Assembly (NCBI RefSeq): GCF_009389715.1
Contig: NC_052399.1
Location: 29,397,146-29,461,145, forward strand
DNA: 64,000 bases
Reading direction: 5' to 3'
Source of the DNA: Phoenix dactylifera
Taxonomy: Eukaryota; Streptophyta; Magnoliopsida; Arecales; Arecaceae
In this document: in pieces, positions 34,650 through 45,845 of the stretch
Layout of the letters: each line of letters starts with the position of its first letter
Position numbering within the stretch: the stretch's first letter is position 1
Notes under the pieces: model-generated
What the model was told of the DNA's origin: nothing
The model's database searches: none
What the model saw: only the letters and a program-made list of their open reading frames with translations
Position numbers and translations under genes: made by a program

Positions 34650-35165
34650 TTATTGGAGATTGAAGAGCATCAGAGGAAGCTTTGTGAGATGGAGTTCTAC
34701 ACGATAACTCATAGCTACTGAGATGGCAACTTTTTTTGGAAGGAGTCGAGAGAGATAGTTGTATGTATTGATAATCGATTTATGCAACGATTTGTAGTTC
34801 ATTTTTTCATTGTATGAAATACGTGACAACTTTTTTCTAAAATATAGGATAGGACTATATTCCTTATTGCAAAGCGTATCGGAGAGTCATCATCATTTGG
34901 TGAGACCAGTCACGTCGAAGCTCAGATGTTCGTCAAATTGATGAAACCGAAGCATTATGGTCCAATGAGGGGTTATGGCATTGAAGTTATCTCAACTCAG
35001 TTGTCTACAGTGAACTGATATACCTAAGATGCCAGACATAGTAGTAGCACTGCAGAAATTCATAGTCTGAAGACAGAGTTGGAGGTGATGAGGCAGAGCC
35101 ATCAGACAGAGATGAAGGAGATGATGCAGAGCCATCATACATAAATACAATCTTTAAGGGCTCAG
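34650..35165 (+). pseudogene. Remnant of a CACTA transposase-associated (En/Spm TNP1-like) gene
   Basis: Broken plus-strand segments read SSFGETSHVEAQMFVKLMKP and later HSLKTELEVMRQSHQTEMKE, a layout like the C-terminal part of plant En/Spm-associated proteins (a conserved block, then a coiled coil with MRQSHQ/MQSHH repeats). Stops and frame changes interrupt it. The assignment rests on style and location inside a CACTA element, so it is tentative. Confidence 0.4.
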
Positions 35166-35798
35166 CTTAACTAGATTGCATCTTTATTTTTTAGGTTTAT
35201 CCCTCCTCAAGTAAATAACTACATCTATTTGAATATTTTACATAATTATCATATATTTATGAGCTTAATGATTTATAAAACCTTGTGATTTTCGTATTCT
35301 TAACTTCTAAAGTTTTTTTTCTTTTCTTATAGGTTTTGGATACTTCCAGTAATCGTAAAGATGATGATTATACTACCATCGACCCCTGATAGCCCTTAGA
35401 ATTTTTTTAAAAGAGTTTTATGTGGATATTTTTTATATTTTTCGAAATATATTGAGTTTTAAAATTAACTTTCAATCATAATTAATAATGTAAATGTAAT
35501 CATATTTGATAATATGAATATTCACTATTTCTATATATATTACATGTATTATTATGTGGCTTCTTGTATGTGTTTGGTGCATATATTTGTATACAGAATT
35601 TTAAAAATTAAAAAAAAAATAAAAAAAAATATGCTGACGACGCTTTAAAGCATCATTAAAATATGCAGTAGCAACTAGAAGTTTCTGTAGTACTAGAAGT
35701 TTCTATAGTATATACTATCTTGCAAGAAGTTTTTCATGTCGGCAAATTTATTGAAAAGCACCATCACTCATCAGTACTAGAAGTTTCTGTAGTATATA

Positions 35799-36028
35799 CC
35801 ATCTTGCAAGAAATATCAATCATATAAGCACTAGTGGTCATCATATGTCGGCAATTGCACAAAATTAGTGTTCGTCAATGACGATGACCGGTGGTGGACT
35901 TGCATCACGTTTCCCCGCCTACTACCTTGCAGGAAATATCAATCATAATCACTGGTGGTCATCATATGTCAGCAATTGCATTCGTCAATCTCGATGACCA
36001 CTGGTGGGCTTGTATCACGTTTCACCGT
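35799..36028. repeat. Two-copy direct repeat, period about 120 bp
   Basis: Copies at about 35799-35917 and 35922-36028 share CTTGCA(A/G)GAAATATCAATCAT, TGGTCATCATATGTC and TTGCATCACGTTTC-like blocks. It lies just right of the CACTA relic, where several terminus-like GAAGTTTCTGTAGTA pieces also occur, so it may be transposon end debris. Confidence 0.75.
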
Positions 36029-37210
36029 ACTGTCATTTTCAGCATAAAATATATTTTCATTAAAAATTATTTTGAATACTTTTCCGAGGTCTGAAATCAC
36101 ACTCTCACTAACATGTGGGTCCTAATCAAATAAATAATTTAAATTTTTTTTACCTCCGGCGCTAAAATTTTAGTAATCAAAAATATTTCACCGCTAGGGG
36201 GTCACTAAAGCTCTGCCGCAAAATATTTTAGTGATAAAAATATAAAGCCATCAAAAGAACTATTATATTTAGCGACGAAACGCAAGTGGCTGTTAAAGGC
36301 AAACATTAGCGATGATCTTGTTTGTGGCAAATGGTTGAAAAATTATCATTAAAGAGCCTAAAATCAATTTAGATCCCAATGAGTCAGCTATTGTTCGAGA
36401 AATAGGCTCATGAAAACATTATGGATGGGGTTCAATACGCCAGACTCGTCCTGGACTTGTATCATATATACCTAGATAGTTTTTCCAGCAAATAATGTAG
36501 AGTTCTCCCTGTTATATTGTCATCATTTTTTGTCAAAATTTATTAGTTATATTTTGAGATTTTGTCATTAAGAACATACTTCAACAGAACAAAGAAAATT
36601 GAGATTTTGAAATATTAATACTCATATGAAACCAAATATAACCATGGAGACGATAGGTTTTCCCAAATATCTTCAATGTTTCTACGTATCCACGGACATG
36701 ACTTAATTTTTGTAGGGGTAATATTTAGATCAAAGTCTAAACCTGAACCTTAATGATTCTGTGTTTAGGTTGGGCAGTAGCCAAACCAAACCCGGGCAAA
36801 TGGTATCCTTAAACCTGAGTGTACCAGCCCTGTCCGAGTCCTAACTTGATTATTTAGTTCCAACGAGAGCTTTATGTACATGTATGACTCTATCTAATAA
36901 TTAATAGTTCTATTGATGAATAAACCCTTCGTCAATTAGGGACAATTGAATATAAATAACAAGTTTCTTTAACTTATTTATACTTAGCCATGTTTAACTA
37001 GACATAATAGAATCTGCCCACTTTCAATCTTAGCTAGAAATTATTTCAAGCTAGGTTCTTAGTCTCTAAATTGGTTCTTTTAATTATGCAAAACCTTAAC
37101 CAAGCAGGACACCTTCGAACTTCAGGTGCAGTTGAGAAACCCACATTTCACATTTTTCAAGCAAAATGGTGAGAAACACCTTGATTTCGAAAGAGATGGA
37201 ATGCCACCAA
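36029..37210. other. Intergenic DNA with CACTA-like subterminal motifs
   Basis: The stretch 36150-36360 contains repeated GTCACTAAAG, TTTAGTGATAAAAA, TTAGCGACGAAA and TTAGCGATGA motifs of the kind found in CACTA subterminal regions, without definable ends. The rest is AT-rich with no gene. Confidence 0.4.
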
Positions 37211-37310
37211 GATAGTAGCCTGGTGGTAAGGGGGCGATAATTCCGCTCGAGTTGCCCGGGTTCGAAACGCGCAGGTGTCGATTAAATTAGGGGACCAAGC
37301 TCCCCCCACC
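37211..37310 (+). mobile_element. tRNA-derived SINE, copy 2
   Basis: The segment reads TAGTAGCCTGGTGGTAAGG (A box, about 37213-37231) and CCCGGGTTCGAAACGC (B box, about 37256-37271), a good internal RNA polymerase III promoter, then CAGGTGTCGATTAAATTAGG. It lacks a tRNA cloverleaf, so it is a SINE head rather than a tRNA gene. The related copy is at 16358-16480. The 3' end is uncertain. Confidence 0.65.
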
Positions 37311-38088
37311 CCCAGAAATGTACAGCATGCAAAGAAAATGATAAATATAATAAAGAAGAGGCCCAAGCAACAATCGCAATATCCATAGACTCTCAAGTCC
37401 ATTTAGATAATCCTGTAAAATTGGGACTGAATTTTCTTTTAAATTCGTAGACTCTCAAGGCCATTTGAGCATGATCATTACTAATCCAACATCCCTTAGC
37501 CTGAATCCTGTTGGTAGAAAAATAAAAAAGGATTCCTATGCAAACTTTTTTTTTTCAAGAGACCAACAAGTTCACAGGTTGGGATTTAAGTTGGAAATGG
37601 TAGGCTCTGAGAAGATATGGGCAATATCGGCCAACAGGCCCAATCCCGCAAGAATATCAAGCCTAACAACCGTCCCTACTGAAGCCATCCATTGCCAAAA
37701 CCTCACGATGTTCCACCTCTTCCTTCCTGGTGATGAGACCACAAAAGACCACTCCTCGCTGGTGATATTAAAATTAGCAGGTGTTTTTTTCTTACAAGTA
37801 AATTTGATAGCAAGAAGAGCTAACCTGTTTAGGATTTATCAATGTATATATCTTCCCCAGTTAAATTTCTTCTCCCTACTTTCTCCATTTGTTTGGATGT
37901 GCAAACCTAGATCTCCTATTTCTGATTATTTCTGATCTTGTCTATTACACATGTTAAGGTATTAATTGACAAATGAAACACTAATTGGACTGTTGAATTA
38001 TGTAGGGTTTATGTAACATAAACAAGTTGGATACAAGTTTCTTCTTATTAAATTGATTATTCATAATATCCCATAAATGCATGAAGAG

Positions 38089-38345
38089 TTTTGCATCTAT
38101 ACCCTCTAAAATATACAAAATTATATGAATACCCTCATAAAATTTTTATTTGCATGTATATTCTCATAAAATACTTATTTTGCAAGTATACCATTCTTTA
38201 TATATATACTCATACCATTTATTTTTTAATAATGTTAGATGATATGAGTACATATGCAAAACAAAAAGAAGAAAATGCATGTAAATAGTAATTTTACGAG
38301 GGTATTCATGCAATTTTATATATTTAGGAGGGTATACCTACAAAA
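38089..38345. mobile_element. MITE-like element with about 68-bp imperfect terminal inverted repeats
   Basis: The left arm starts TTTTGCATCTATACCCTC. The reverse complement of the right arm starts TTTTGTAGGTATACCCTC. The two arms remain alignable for about 68 bp, including AATACCCTC(A/G)TAAAAT, with roughly four-fifths identity. The loop is AT-rich. Length is about 257 bp and there is no coding capacity. A target duplication was not clear, because the right flank is an A-run. The transcript could fold into a long hairpin. Confidence 0.7.
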
Positions 38346-40354
38346 AAAAAAAAAAAGAAACTACGAGCAATTATTTTCCTTAAGGAAAGAAATTGAAGAT
38401 CTAAAAGAACGGTGTGTGTAGAAATTACACCAATTTCCCTCCAAGGCCATCATAAAGGGGACTGGGTAAGGATTCAACTGTAAGAATTGATTAGGCTAGG
38501 GCCAAGGAAAATACTTCAGTAGGAATTTAGTAGGACTAACAAATAAATTTGGTTCTTAAGTTAGTCCATTTAATAACTCATGGACCCAATGTGTTTTGGC
38601 TGGTTTAGCTCATCAAGAACATAGGCAACATCAAGGTTCAAGCTTTTTGTCGGACTTAATAGATATAAACTATCTTATTATAATTTTGACTTTACTAGAT
38701 AAGATCTAAAAATGGCTTGTTTTTTACCCCTAATAAAAAGGATGGGTCTCCGTTAGGGTTGGCAATTGAGTCAGGTCGAATGTGGGTTAGATCAAAAATT
38801 TATCAACCCAAATCCGACCTATTTATTATATAGGTCAAAGATTTAGATTTGAACCCGGCCTATTCTTTAAACATGCAATCCAACTTGTATAGCCCATTTA
38901 TAAACAGGTTGGATCAAATTAAATAGATTATGCAGGTTTTTTGACGAATTAAATGAATTTAAACGAGTTAACTATATTAAGCGAGTCAAGTTAAACGGGA
39001 CAGAAAACAGATTAAGCAAGCTTTAAATATATTAAAAAAATCTTATACAAATTAAATAAGTTAGATCATAATGGATCAAAATAGGTTAAATGGGTTTAAG
39101 ATCTAAATCTGAAAACAACCTGCTTGATAAATCGGTCTAGACAGGTTGACTCATTTGTGACTCAAACCCACTTATATCAAACTCGAACCTACTTAAAATG
39201 AGTCATTTCAGGGTCAAGTTGATGGTTTGAGTCATAAATTGCCATCTTTGATCTTGGCATCATACGAATGAAAAGGATTTATACAAAAAGTTGAGGAGCG
39301 AAGAAAAGACGACAAAGGTGTGAATCACACCTTGTGTGAATGGAAGAAAAGAAACAAAATGGGCCATGGGAATCCTGCCCCATCCCATTCCAACGTATGG
39401 GAATGGCAATGGAAAGAGCGGTTGGACCAAAATCCGCACATCATTGGAGCGTTGCTTGAAAAGATATTAGCAGTAGCTAGAAGGGGAAGACCCAGTCGTA
39501 AAATTTTGTGCTTTTTTTTTTTTTTGCAGTAGTGGCGGACCAAGACTTAGTGGCTAATCAAGTGCTTTTTGACATGCACTCGTTAATCCAAGCAAGTTCA
39601 TACCATTGTAATCCAAGCTTAAATAAATTTATCATGATAAAACAATATGCTTTGGCAAGTAAGTAAGAATTTCTTGTACTTTATGACTCAAACAGGTGAG
39701 GTCCAATTCTCAATCATAAATTTTTCGTGCATTGCAGGATATTGTGATTCATAGGGTTCAAAACACATGTATATCCCAACTCACTCAATCACCAAGGATC
39801 ATATCTTATGCGAATGCCCTAAGATGGATTAGTTGAACTCTCCATTTCAGTTGCATATTGGAGAGATTCTCCACTCTTTGGAGAGCCCTTTTGAACTGGG
39901 CAAGAAGGGGTACAAGACCAATTTCTCTGAACGGTGAAACTTCTTTTCAAATAATGTGGCCTGAGAATTATTTCATGTACACACCGGACGCACGCCAGGC
40001 TGAGTCCTAAGATTCCTCCAAGGCGACAAGAACTTCTCACGCGGAAGACTCGTGATGTAGACCTATAGAAAAAGAGAGGTGTGTGAGTGGCAGACACCTA
40101 CCCCAGCCTTTTAAAATTCAACATTCGGGTTATAGATTAATGGTTTCTTAAAATAAACATTGATGGTAATTTTTAAAGATAAGGGCTACGAAACAATGGG
40201 TAATACATGAAAATGTCAAAATAAAAGAGGGGGGTATTTAGCAAAAAATTATAATTATTTTGTCGACCTTCTATAGACTAACCAACTAACTCATAAAGTT
40301 TAAATAGAAAATAAAAATGTCAACGACACATTAAGTTTAACTCCCTTCTATGAT
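38346..40354. other. Intergenic DNA
   Basis: No supported gene. The stretch 38750-39240 is a diverged, low-complexity tract full of repeated GGTT/AAAT words (TTAAATGGGTT, GGTCAAAG) that looks like a decayed repeat. Short frames near 39320-39540 and 39819-40097 are unconvincing. Confidence 0.4.
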
Positions 40355-40784
40355 AAAAATAATAAAATAATAATTATAATGTTATTTTCTCGATTAATGC
40401 TAATTGATAAAAATGTACTCTTTTTTTTTTTTGAGAAAACTGATGCAAAAAAGTTTGCATCTTGAAAACAAATACTATCTTATTGAGAGAACTGATACAA
40501 TTGAAAAAAAAAAGTCACTGAAAAATTAATATGATTATGCATTACAATGACAACCATGTTTATTTTCTTATAGTTACATATAATAGGGAGCTTGAAATTA
40601 TTATAGCAGTTATGATAATACTATAAATGGAACAATTATTCTAGTATTACATTCAAAAAAATTAGTTAGAGATTGCTTTTTGGGTTTCTTCGATCTATAT
40701 AAATAAATTTAAAATTTATTTAGTACATAGCCGATTTGGAGTGGTTCCTCGTAATATAATAATTATTTTAAATCTTCGCATGGT
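40355..40784. repeat. Extra copy of the P450-2 upstream segment (copy A)
   Basis: This about 430-bp stretch matches 41632-42056. Shared blocks include TATAATGTTATTTTCTC, TTTGAAAACAAATACTATC, GGAAGCTTGAAATTATTATA-like, GAGATTGCTTTTTGGGTTT and ACATAGCCGAT. The last part is also found at 47067-47160 upstream of P450-3. Confidence 0.8.
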
Positions 40785-41631
40785 GATCCACCAAGATTTA
40801 AGTAGTAATAATGCCTCGAAGAAAACCCCGCAATGATGATATCTCGAGACACCCCGGATGTGGCGATGCTTCGAAAAGGCCGGTCAACACATTTAATACC
40901 CCTAACAAAGGTCTTGTCCTTGATCGAGGTGACGACTCGACTTCGCCCAAACTAAGATAAGGCAAGGTCTTAAAAGTAGTGAGCAAGTGATGAAGAAAAT
41001 ATTGAACATTACAATCTCGGATTGACTGACCTTGACAATTTTGGCCCCGACCAAGAAGAGCAACTTCGGTTCCGACCGAAGAGTAAACTGATCAAAGTGA
41101 GCAACTCCACCTCTGACCGAGAAGCCTATTCGACACTTGCCGATAGGGGTTGACACTCCTAACAACTGATGACCCTAGCAGCCCGCAGTCGTGACAGCAC
41201 TATATTCTGCGCCCGACCAGCATTGCGCGTTGCCCTCGCGAACTGACTCGCATTCCGCGGCCACCAGCTCATACTTGGTCATCAATACACGCACGACTGC
41301 CTGGGTAATGACAAACATGCTCCCCTATATAAAGGGATAGCTTGAGGGACCTCAAGTATACAATCACATGCAATAACACGCACCCGATATTATTCACAAA
41401 GCACCACACTCTGCTGAAATCTGTTTTTCTTCTATACTATTGCCTCTCTATTTTTACTTAGGCATCAAAAGATCTTCTGCTGGAAATTCTTCGGCAAGTA
41501 GATTTTTTGCAGGGCATCTCCCGAGGAGACCGACAACTAATGCCCCTACTAGCTTACTCAGTTTGTCTCCAGCTGACCTCAGAGTAGTTCAAGCCGCACT
41601 CCGACCTCGGTCCGAATTTAGTGAGAACAGA
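40785..41631 (+). mobile_element. LTR-like insertion between two copies of the P450 upstream repeat
   Basis: About 850 bp of moderately GC-rich DNA with a strong TATA element, CCCCTATATAAAGGGATAGC (about 41325), and CTTGAGGGACCTCAAG downstream. This resembles the promoter part of large Ty3/gypsy LTRs. No PBS, polypurine tract or coding sequence adjoins it, so it may be a solo LTR or an LTR fragment. The ends were not resolved. Confidence 0.45.
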
Positions 41632-42056
41632 AAATAATAAAAAACAATATAATGTTATTTTCTCAATTAATACCGATAAAATGCATTTTTTAAGAACATA
41701 TAAATATTTAGAGCAAACTAATAAAAAAGTTTGAATTTTGAAAACAAATACTATCATATTGAGAGAATCGATATAATTGAAAAAATACTAAAAAATCAAT
41801 ACAATCATGCATTACAATAACGGCCATATTTATTTTCTTATGATTACAGGAAGCTTGAAATTATTATAGCCGTTATGATAATGCTATAAATGAAGCAAAT
41901 ATTCTAGAATTGCATTCAAATAGACTAGTTAGAGGTTGCTTTTTGGGTTTTTCGTTCCGCATAAATAAATCTAAAATCTACGTGCTACATAGCCGATCTA
42001 ACTTAATACATGTTTGTGCGGTTCCTGATAATATAATTATTATTTGAAATCTTGAG
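41632..42056. repeat. P450-2 upstream segment (copy B)
   Basis: Second copy of the repeat described at 40355-40784. It continues into the P450-2 promoter. From about 41962 rightwards it also matches the P450-3 upstream DNA from about 47067. Confidence 0.8.
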
Positions 42057-42485
42057 TTGTACGTTACCACCTCCCTCCTTACCAACTGCGCCCGCCCTAC
42101 CATTATTTTTTTTTTTTAAAATTTCTGCTGACGTTGAGAAACTGTGGATATCTAGTCGTCACCCAGCTGACGTACCTGAATTGTATGTATGAGAACCAAA
42201 CCAGGGAACCCTTCCTATAAGTTATTTTGTTTTATAAAAGTCCCCTTCCTATAAAATATTTTACCCTATCGTAAGAGACAAGAAATTCCCACTACTATGA
42301 TGAGAACTTCTAATGAATTTCCCAAATGTAGAAGCAAACACAGGCGCGTGTAGTTTTTTATTATCGATGCAAAAACTAACAAATTACTAGTCTTCTTTAA
42401 GAATAATCTGAACACATTCATTGAGCTTTTGTGCATAGGAAGCAAACATTAAAAGCCTTAGATCAACAGGGCAGCTTTCTCCATC

Positions 42486-42493
42486 TATAAATA
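42486..42493 (+). promoter_or_regulatory. TATA box of P450-2
   Basis: TATAAATA lies 99 bp upstream of the ATG. Exactly the same distance is seen for P450-3, as expected for a duplicated promoter. Confidence 0.75.
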
Positions 42494-42584
42494 CTAGCAC
42501 ACCCAAGCTCCCATCTCCACCACAGCCAACCAACCACTACCACCACCTCCTCCTCATACTCTGCTGCTGCCATTTCCAATTGCA

Positions 42585-45402
42585 ATGGAGACCATCCCAC
42601 GGGCCATATCCCTGGCAGCCATATTAGCATCCATCCTCCTCCTCAAAACTCTTTTACGCAGCCATCGACGTAGGCTAAACCTTCCCCCAGGGCCAAGGCC
42701 ATGGCCCATTATTGGCAACCTCAACCTCATCGGCGCCCTCCCCCACCGCTCCATCCACGCCCTCGCCCAAAAGTACGGCCCCATCGTGCAGCTCCGCTTC
42801 GGTTCCGTCCCCGTCGTCGTTGGCTCCTCGGTCTCCATGGCCAAACTCTTCTTAAAAACCCATGACCTCAACCTCGCCTCCCGCCCCAAGTTGGCCGCCG
42901 GCAAGTACACCACCTACGACTACTCCGACATCACTTGGTCCCCCTATGGCCCCTACTGGCGCCAAGCTCGCAAGATGTGCCTCATGGAGCTCTTCAGTGC
43001 CAAACGACTCGACTCCTATGAGTACATAAGAGTCGAGGAGATGCGGTTGCTCCTCCGCGACCTCTACCAGGCCTCGGGGAGGACCATCACCCTGAAAGAC
43101 TATCTCTCCACTGTTAGTCTTGATGTTATAAGCAGGATGGTGCTCGGGAGGAAGTACTTGGACGATTCGGAGTCCGCGGAGGAGTTCAGAAAGATGATAG
43201 AAGAGCTGTTCTTGCTGAATGGGGTGGTGAACATTGGAGACTATATACCCTGGTTGGATTTCCTGGACTTGCAAGGGTACATCAAGAGGATGAAGGAGCT
43301 TAGCAAGAAGTTCGATATATTTCTCGAGCACGTACTCGATGAGCATAAAGAGAGGAGGCTGAGGGAGGGGAGGGTTTTGTGGCCAAGGACATGGTAGATG
43401 TGCTCTTGCAGCAAGCCGAGGATCCAAGTTTGGAGGTCAAGATCGAGAGGCATGGCGTCAAGGCCTTCACTCAGGTAAAATTTTCCCTTTCTTTTTTTCT
43501 TGGTTTCCCTTGTTTTTGTTTTAGTCCGACTAACCGTTTGAGGAGCAGCGTCTTGGAACGAACGTACCAACCAGCATGCCTGTACTCTCGTGCCACCCTC
43601 ATTTGGAGGAGGCATGACGACACACAGCTCAGAGGGCCTAGCCCTAAAGGGTTTCTCGGTTTCTGTGCCTCTCCTGAAATTTAAAAAATAATCATAATAT
43701 CCAAAAGATTTGACTAACGATGAAAAAAACTTGATTTATGGACAGTGAATAAATCATATTTTCTAAAAGTCATTCTACTTATCAACATCCGTTCAGCGGT
43801 CAATTCATCCATCCAACATGGCAACGAGGAGTCGATACAGTTTACTGTTTACGATGATAACATTTTTTTTTTCGGTGACTTAGGAGGATAATATTTAACT
43901 TGCATGCCTGTATAGATGTCCATCGAGAACTCTCTGTCCACAGACGGCTATTTAGAAAGAGTTGCTTGGGACAATCTCGTGCCAAGCCTCTTTTTCACGG
44001 GTTTTGGGAACCCGCGCATGGTGGTGTGAGTACGTAATAATAGCCGTTTGCAGGTGCAGAGACACTCTGGTGTCCACACACGCATGATTGAATTCCCTAC
44101 AGAAAATTACTCTTGTTTGGTTAGTGTAGGAGTCATACTCCGTACTTTCGTTCGTAAAAGACTGTACGGTGGTGTCCACCCCGCAATAGCGTGAACTCGT
44201 GGTGCAAAATCCATGTAGACGCGTGTGCATCACCGACACAACCACCCACAAAATCTTGCCTCCCTTTCAGTCAAAAAGACACACCACCAGCTCCACAATA
44301 GTGGTCTTAACTGGTGGGATGGCCAAAGTATTGACCCAGAGACCCTGGGGCCAACCTTAAACCAGAACATTTTTGGAGACTCAATTGTCTCATATATCGC
44401 TCGCCACTCTGAACACGTTATTTGGACGAGTCGAATTGGTGTTTCCCAATTATTGCAATGTTTACTTTTCTTTGACTTGGCATGATATACTCGATTTTAA
44501 TTTATTGAAAATGAAATACCATTTTGATAAAAAAAAAATAGAACGCTTCTTCCCCTGTTCTCAAACCAGTGGACGAGGAGCTGTGGTTCTCCAAGGCACT
44601 TACTCGCTGCCCTTGCTCCATTGTTTCCTTACTCTCTGGTATTATATCCTAAGTTCTTTCATGCCGTCGTCATTGAATATCACAGCTATTTTTGCGCGTG
44701 CACAAATAATTCTTTGGACATTTTTTTTTTCCTCTCAATGTCTAATAGTTTCTCTTTCTCCACTTGGTCCAGGACCTGCTCGCCGGTGGAACAGAAAGCT
44801 CTGCTGTGACCGTAGAATGGGCTATTTCCGAGCTCTTGAAACATCCCAAACTCCTCGAGAAGGCCACAGAGGAGCTAGACCGGGAGATCGGGAGAGACAG
44901 GTGGGTGGAGGAGAAAGACATGCGCAAACTCCCCTACATCGAGGCCATCATGAAGGAGACCATGAGAATGCACCCTGTTGCACCCATACTTCCCCCACGG
45001 CTGGCCCGCGAGGACTGCACCGTCGCCGGCTACGACATCCCTGCCGGGACTCGTGTGCTGGTTAACATGTGGACCATCGCGCGAGACCCCGCGATATGGG
45101 ACGCACCGGATGAGTTCCGCCCGGAGCGGTTCATAGGAAGCAGCGTCGACATCAAGGGGCAGGACTTCGAGCTTCTGCCGTTCGGCTCCGGGCGGCGGAT
45201 GTGCCCCGGGTATGCCCTCGGTCTCAAGGTGATCCAGGTGAGCCTCGCCAATCTGCTGCATGGGTTTGCATGGAAGCTGCCGGAGGGGGTGAAGGTCGAG
45301 GAGCTGAGCATGGAGGAGATCTATGGGCTGTCAACACCTAGGAAGGTGCCGCTCGAGGCGGTCATTGAGCCAAAGCTCCCTGCACATCTCTATGCGGTGT
45401 GA
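42585..45402 (+). pseudogene. P450-2: CYP92-like cytochrome P450 with 1-bp frameshift in exon 1
   Basis: Exon 1 is 42585-43474 and exon 2 is 44773-45402, separated by a 1298-bp GT-AG intron. The G-run near 43362-43372 reads GAGGGAGGGGAGGG where P450-3 has GAGGGAGGGGGAGGG. The missing G shifts the frame and brings a TAG at about 43395, so only 270 residues are read. Exon 1 is 890 nt against 891 nt in P450-3. All other features are kept: LPPGPRPWPIIGNL hinge, WRQARK, AGGTESS, KETMRMHP, FRPERF and FGSGRRMCPG. The truncated product lacks helix I and the heme-binding cysteine, so it cannot be a working P450. A base-calling error in the G-run is the main alternative. Confidence 0.88.
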
Positions 45403-45845
45403 TCTGATATCCTTCATAAAACAGTCTAGATAATTATAGTAGAAGTGTGTGTGTTTGCTCGTATTAGGTTCATGTTAAAAGAGTGAATGATGGACGCTTG
45501 CTATATGGTCATGATGTCGAAACTGAGTTACATGAATAAAGAGCTTGTTTAAAAGGAGCCTAGCAACAAAGGGAGTACAAGATCAATCAGCACTTGATAA
45601 ACAAATATCGAGACTTCAAATTTACACCAACTCTTTAACTTTTTGATATTCTTAGTCAGATCATAAGCCTTGAGAATGTCCAAATGTTCAGAAGATCTGC
45701 GCTTCGGAAAGTGGAAACCTCATACTGATTTTATGATATACTCTGTACTGGCCTTCTTGCTTTCTAGATTCCTTGACTAGTTGCTAGGGACCTTCTAAGG
45801 AATAGCTCCAAGGCTTCAGCATCTGAATCACGGTCCTACTCTCAG
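45403..45845. other. P450-2 downstream DNA, duplicated after P450-3
   Basis: It matches 55187-55629 closely, ending at the shared CAGTCCTACTCTCA-like words (CGGTCCTACTCTCA here). It marks the right border of the duplicated unit. Confidence 0.8.

Larger units (their letters stand above)
32487..35690. mobile_element. Degenerate CACTA-type DNA transposon derivative
   Basis: The left end is CACTACAGGAAAAATGGG, a standard CACTA terminus. It is followed by inverted and direct subterminal motifs (ACCGATGCT, AGCATCGGCAA, TTGCCGATGCT, GCGTCGGTAG). A right end reading GAAGTTTCTGTAGTA occurs near 35676-35690, preceded by GACGACGCTTTAAAGCATC. It matches the left terminus only in part, and a second candidate lies near 35775-35789. 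The interior holds a degraded transposase-associated region (34650-35165) but no intact transposase. It is therefore an old, nonautonomous relic. Confidence 0.6.

Noticed and set aside
37256..37271. A tRNA gene suggested by a strong B box
   Set aside because: There is no acceptor stem or anticodon arm, and a second copy has the same body. A SINE fits better.
37465..37935. 156-codon plus-strand frame
   Set aside because: No domain, intron-like composition, crosses a poly(T) run. Not supported.
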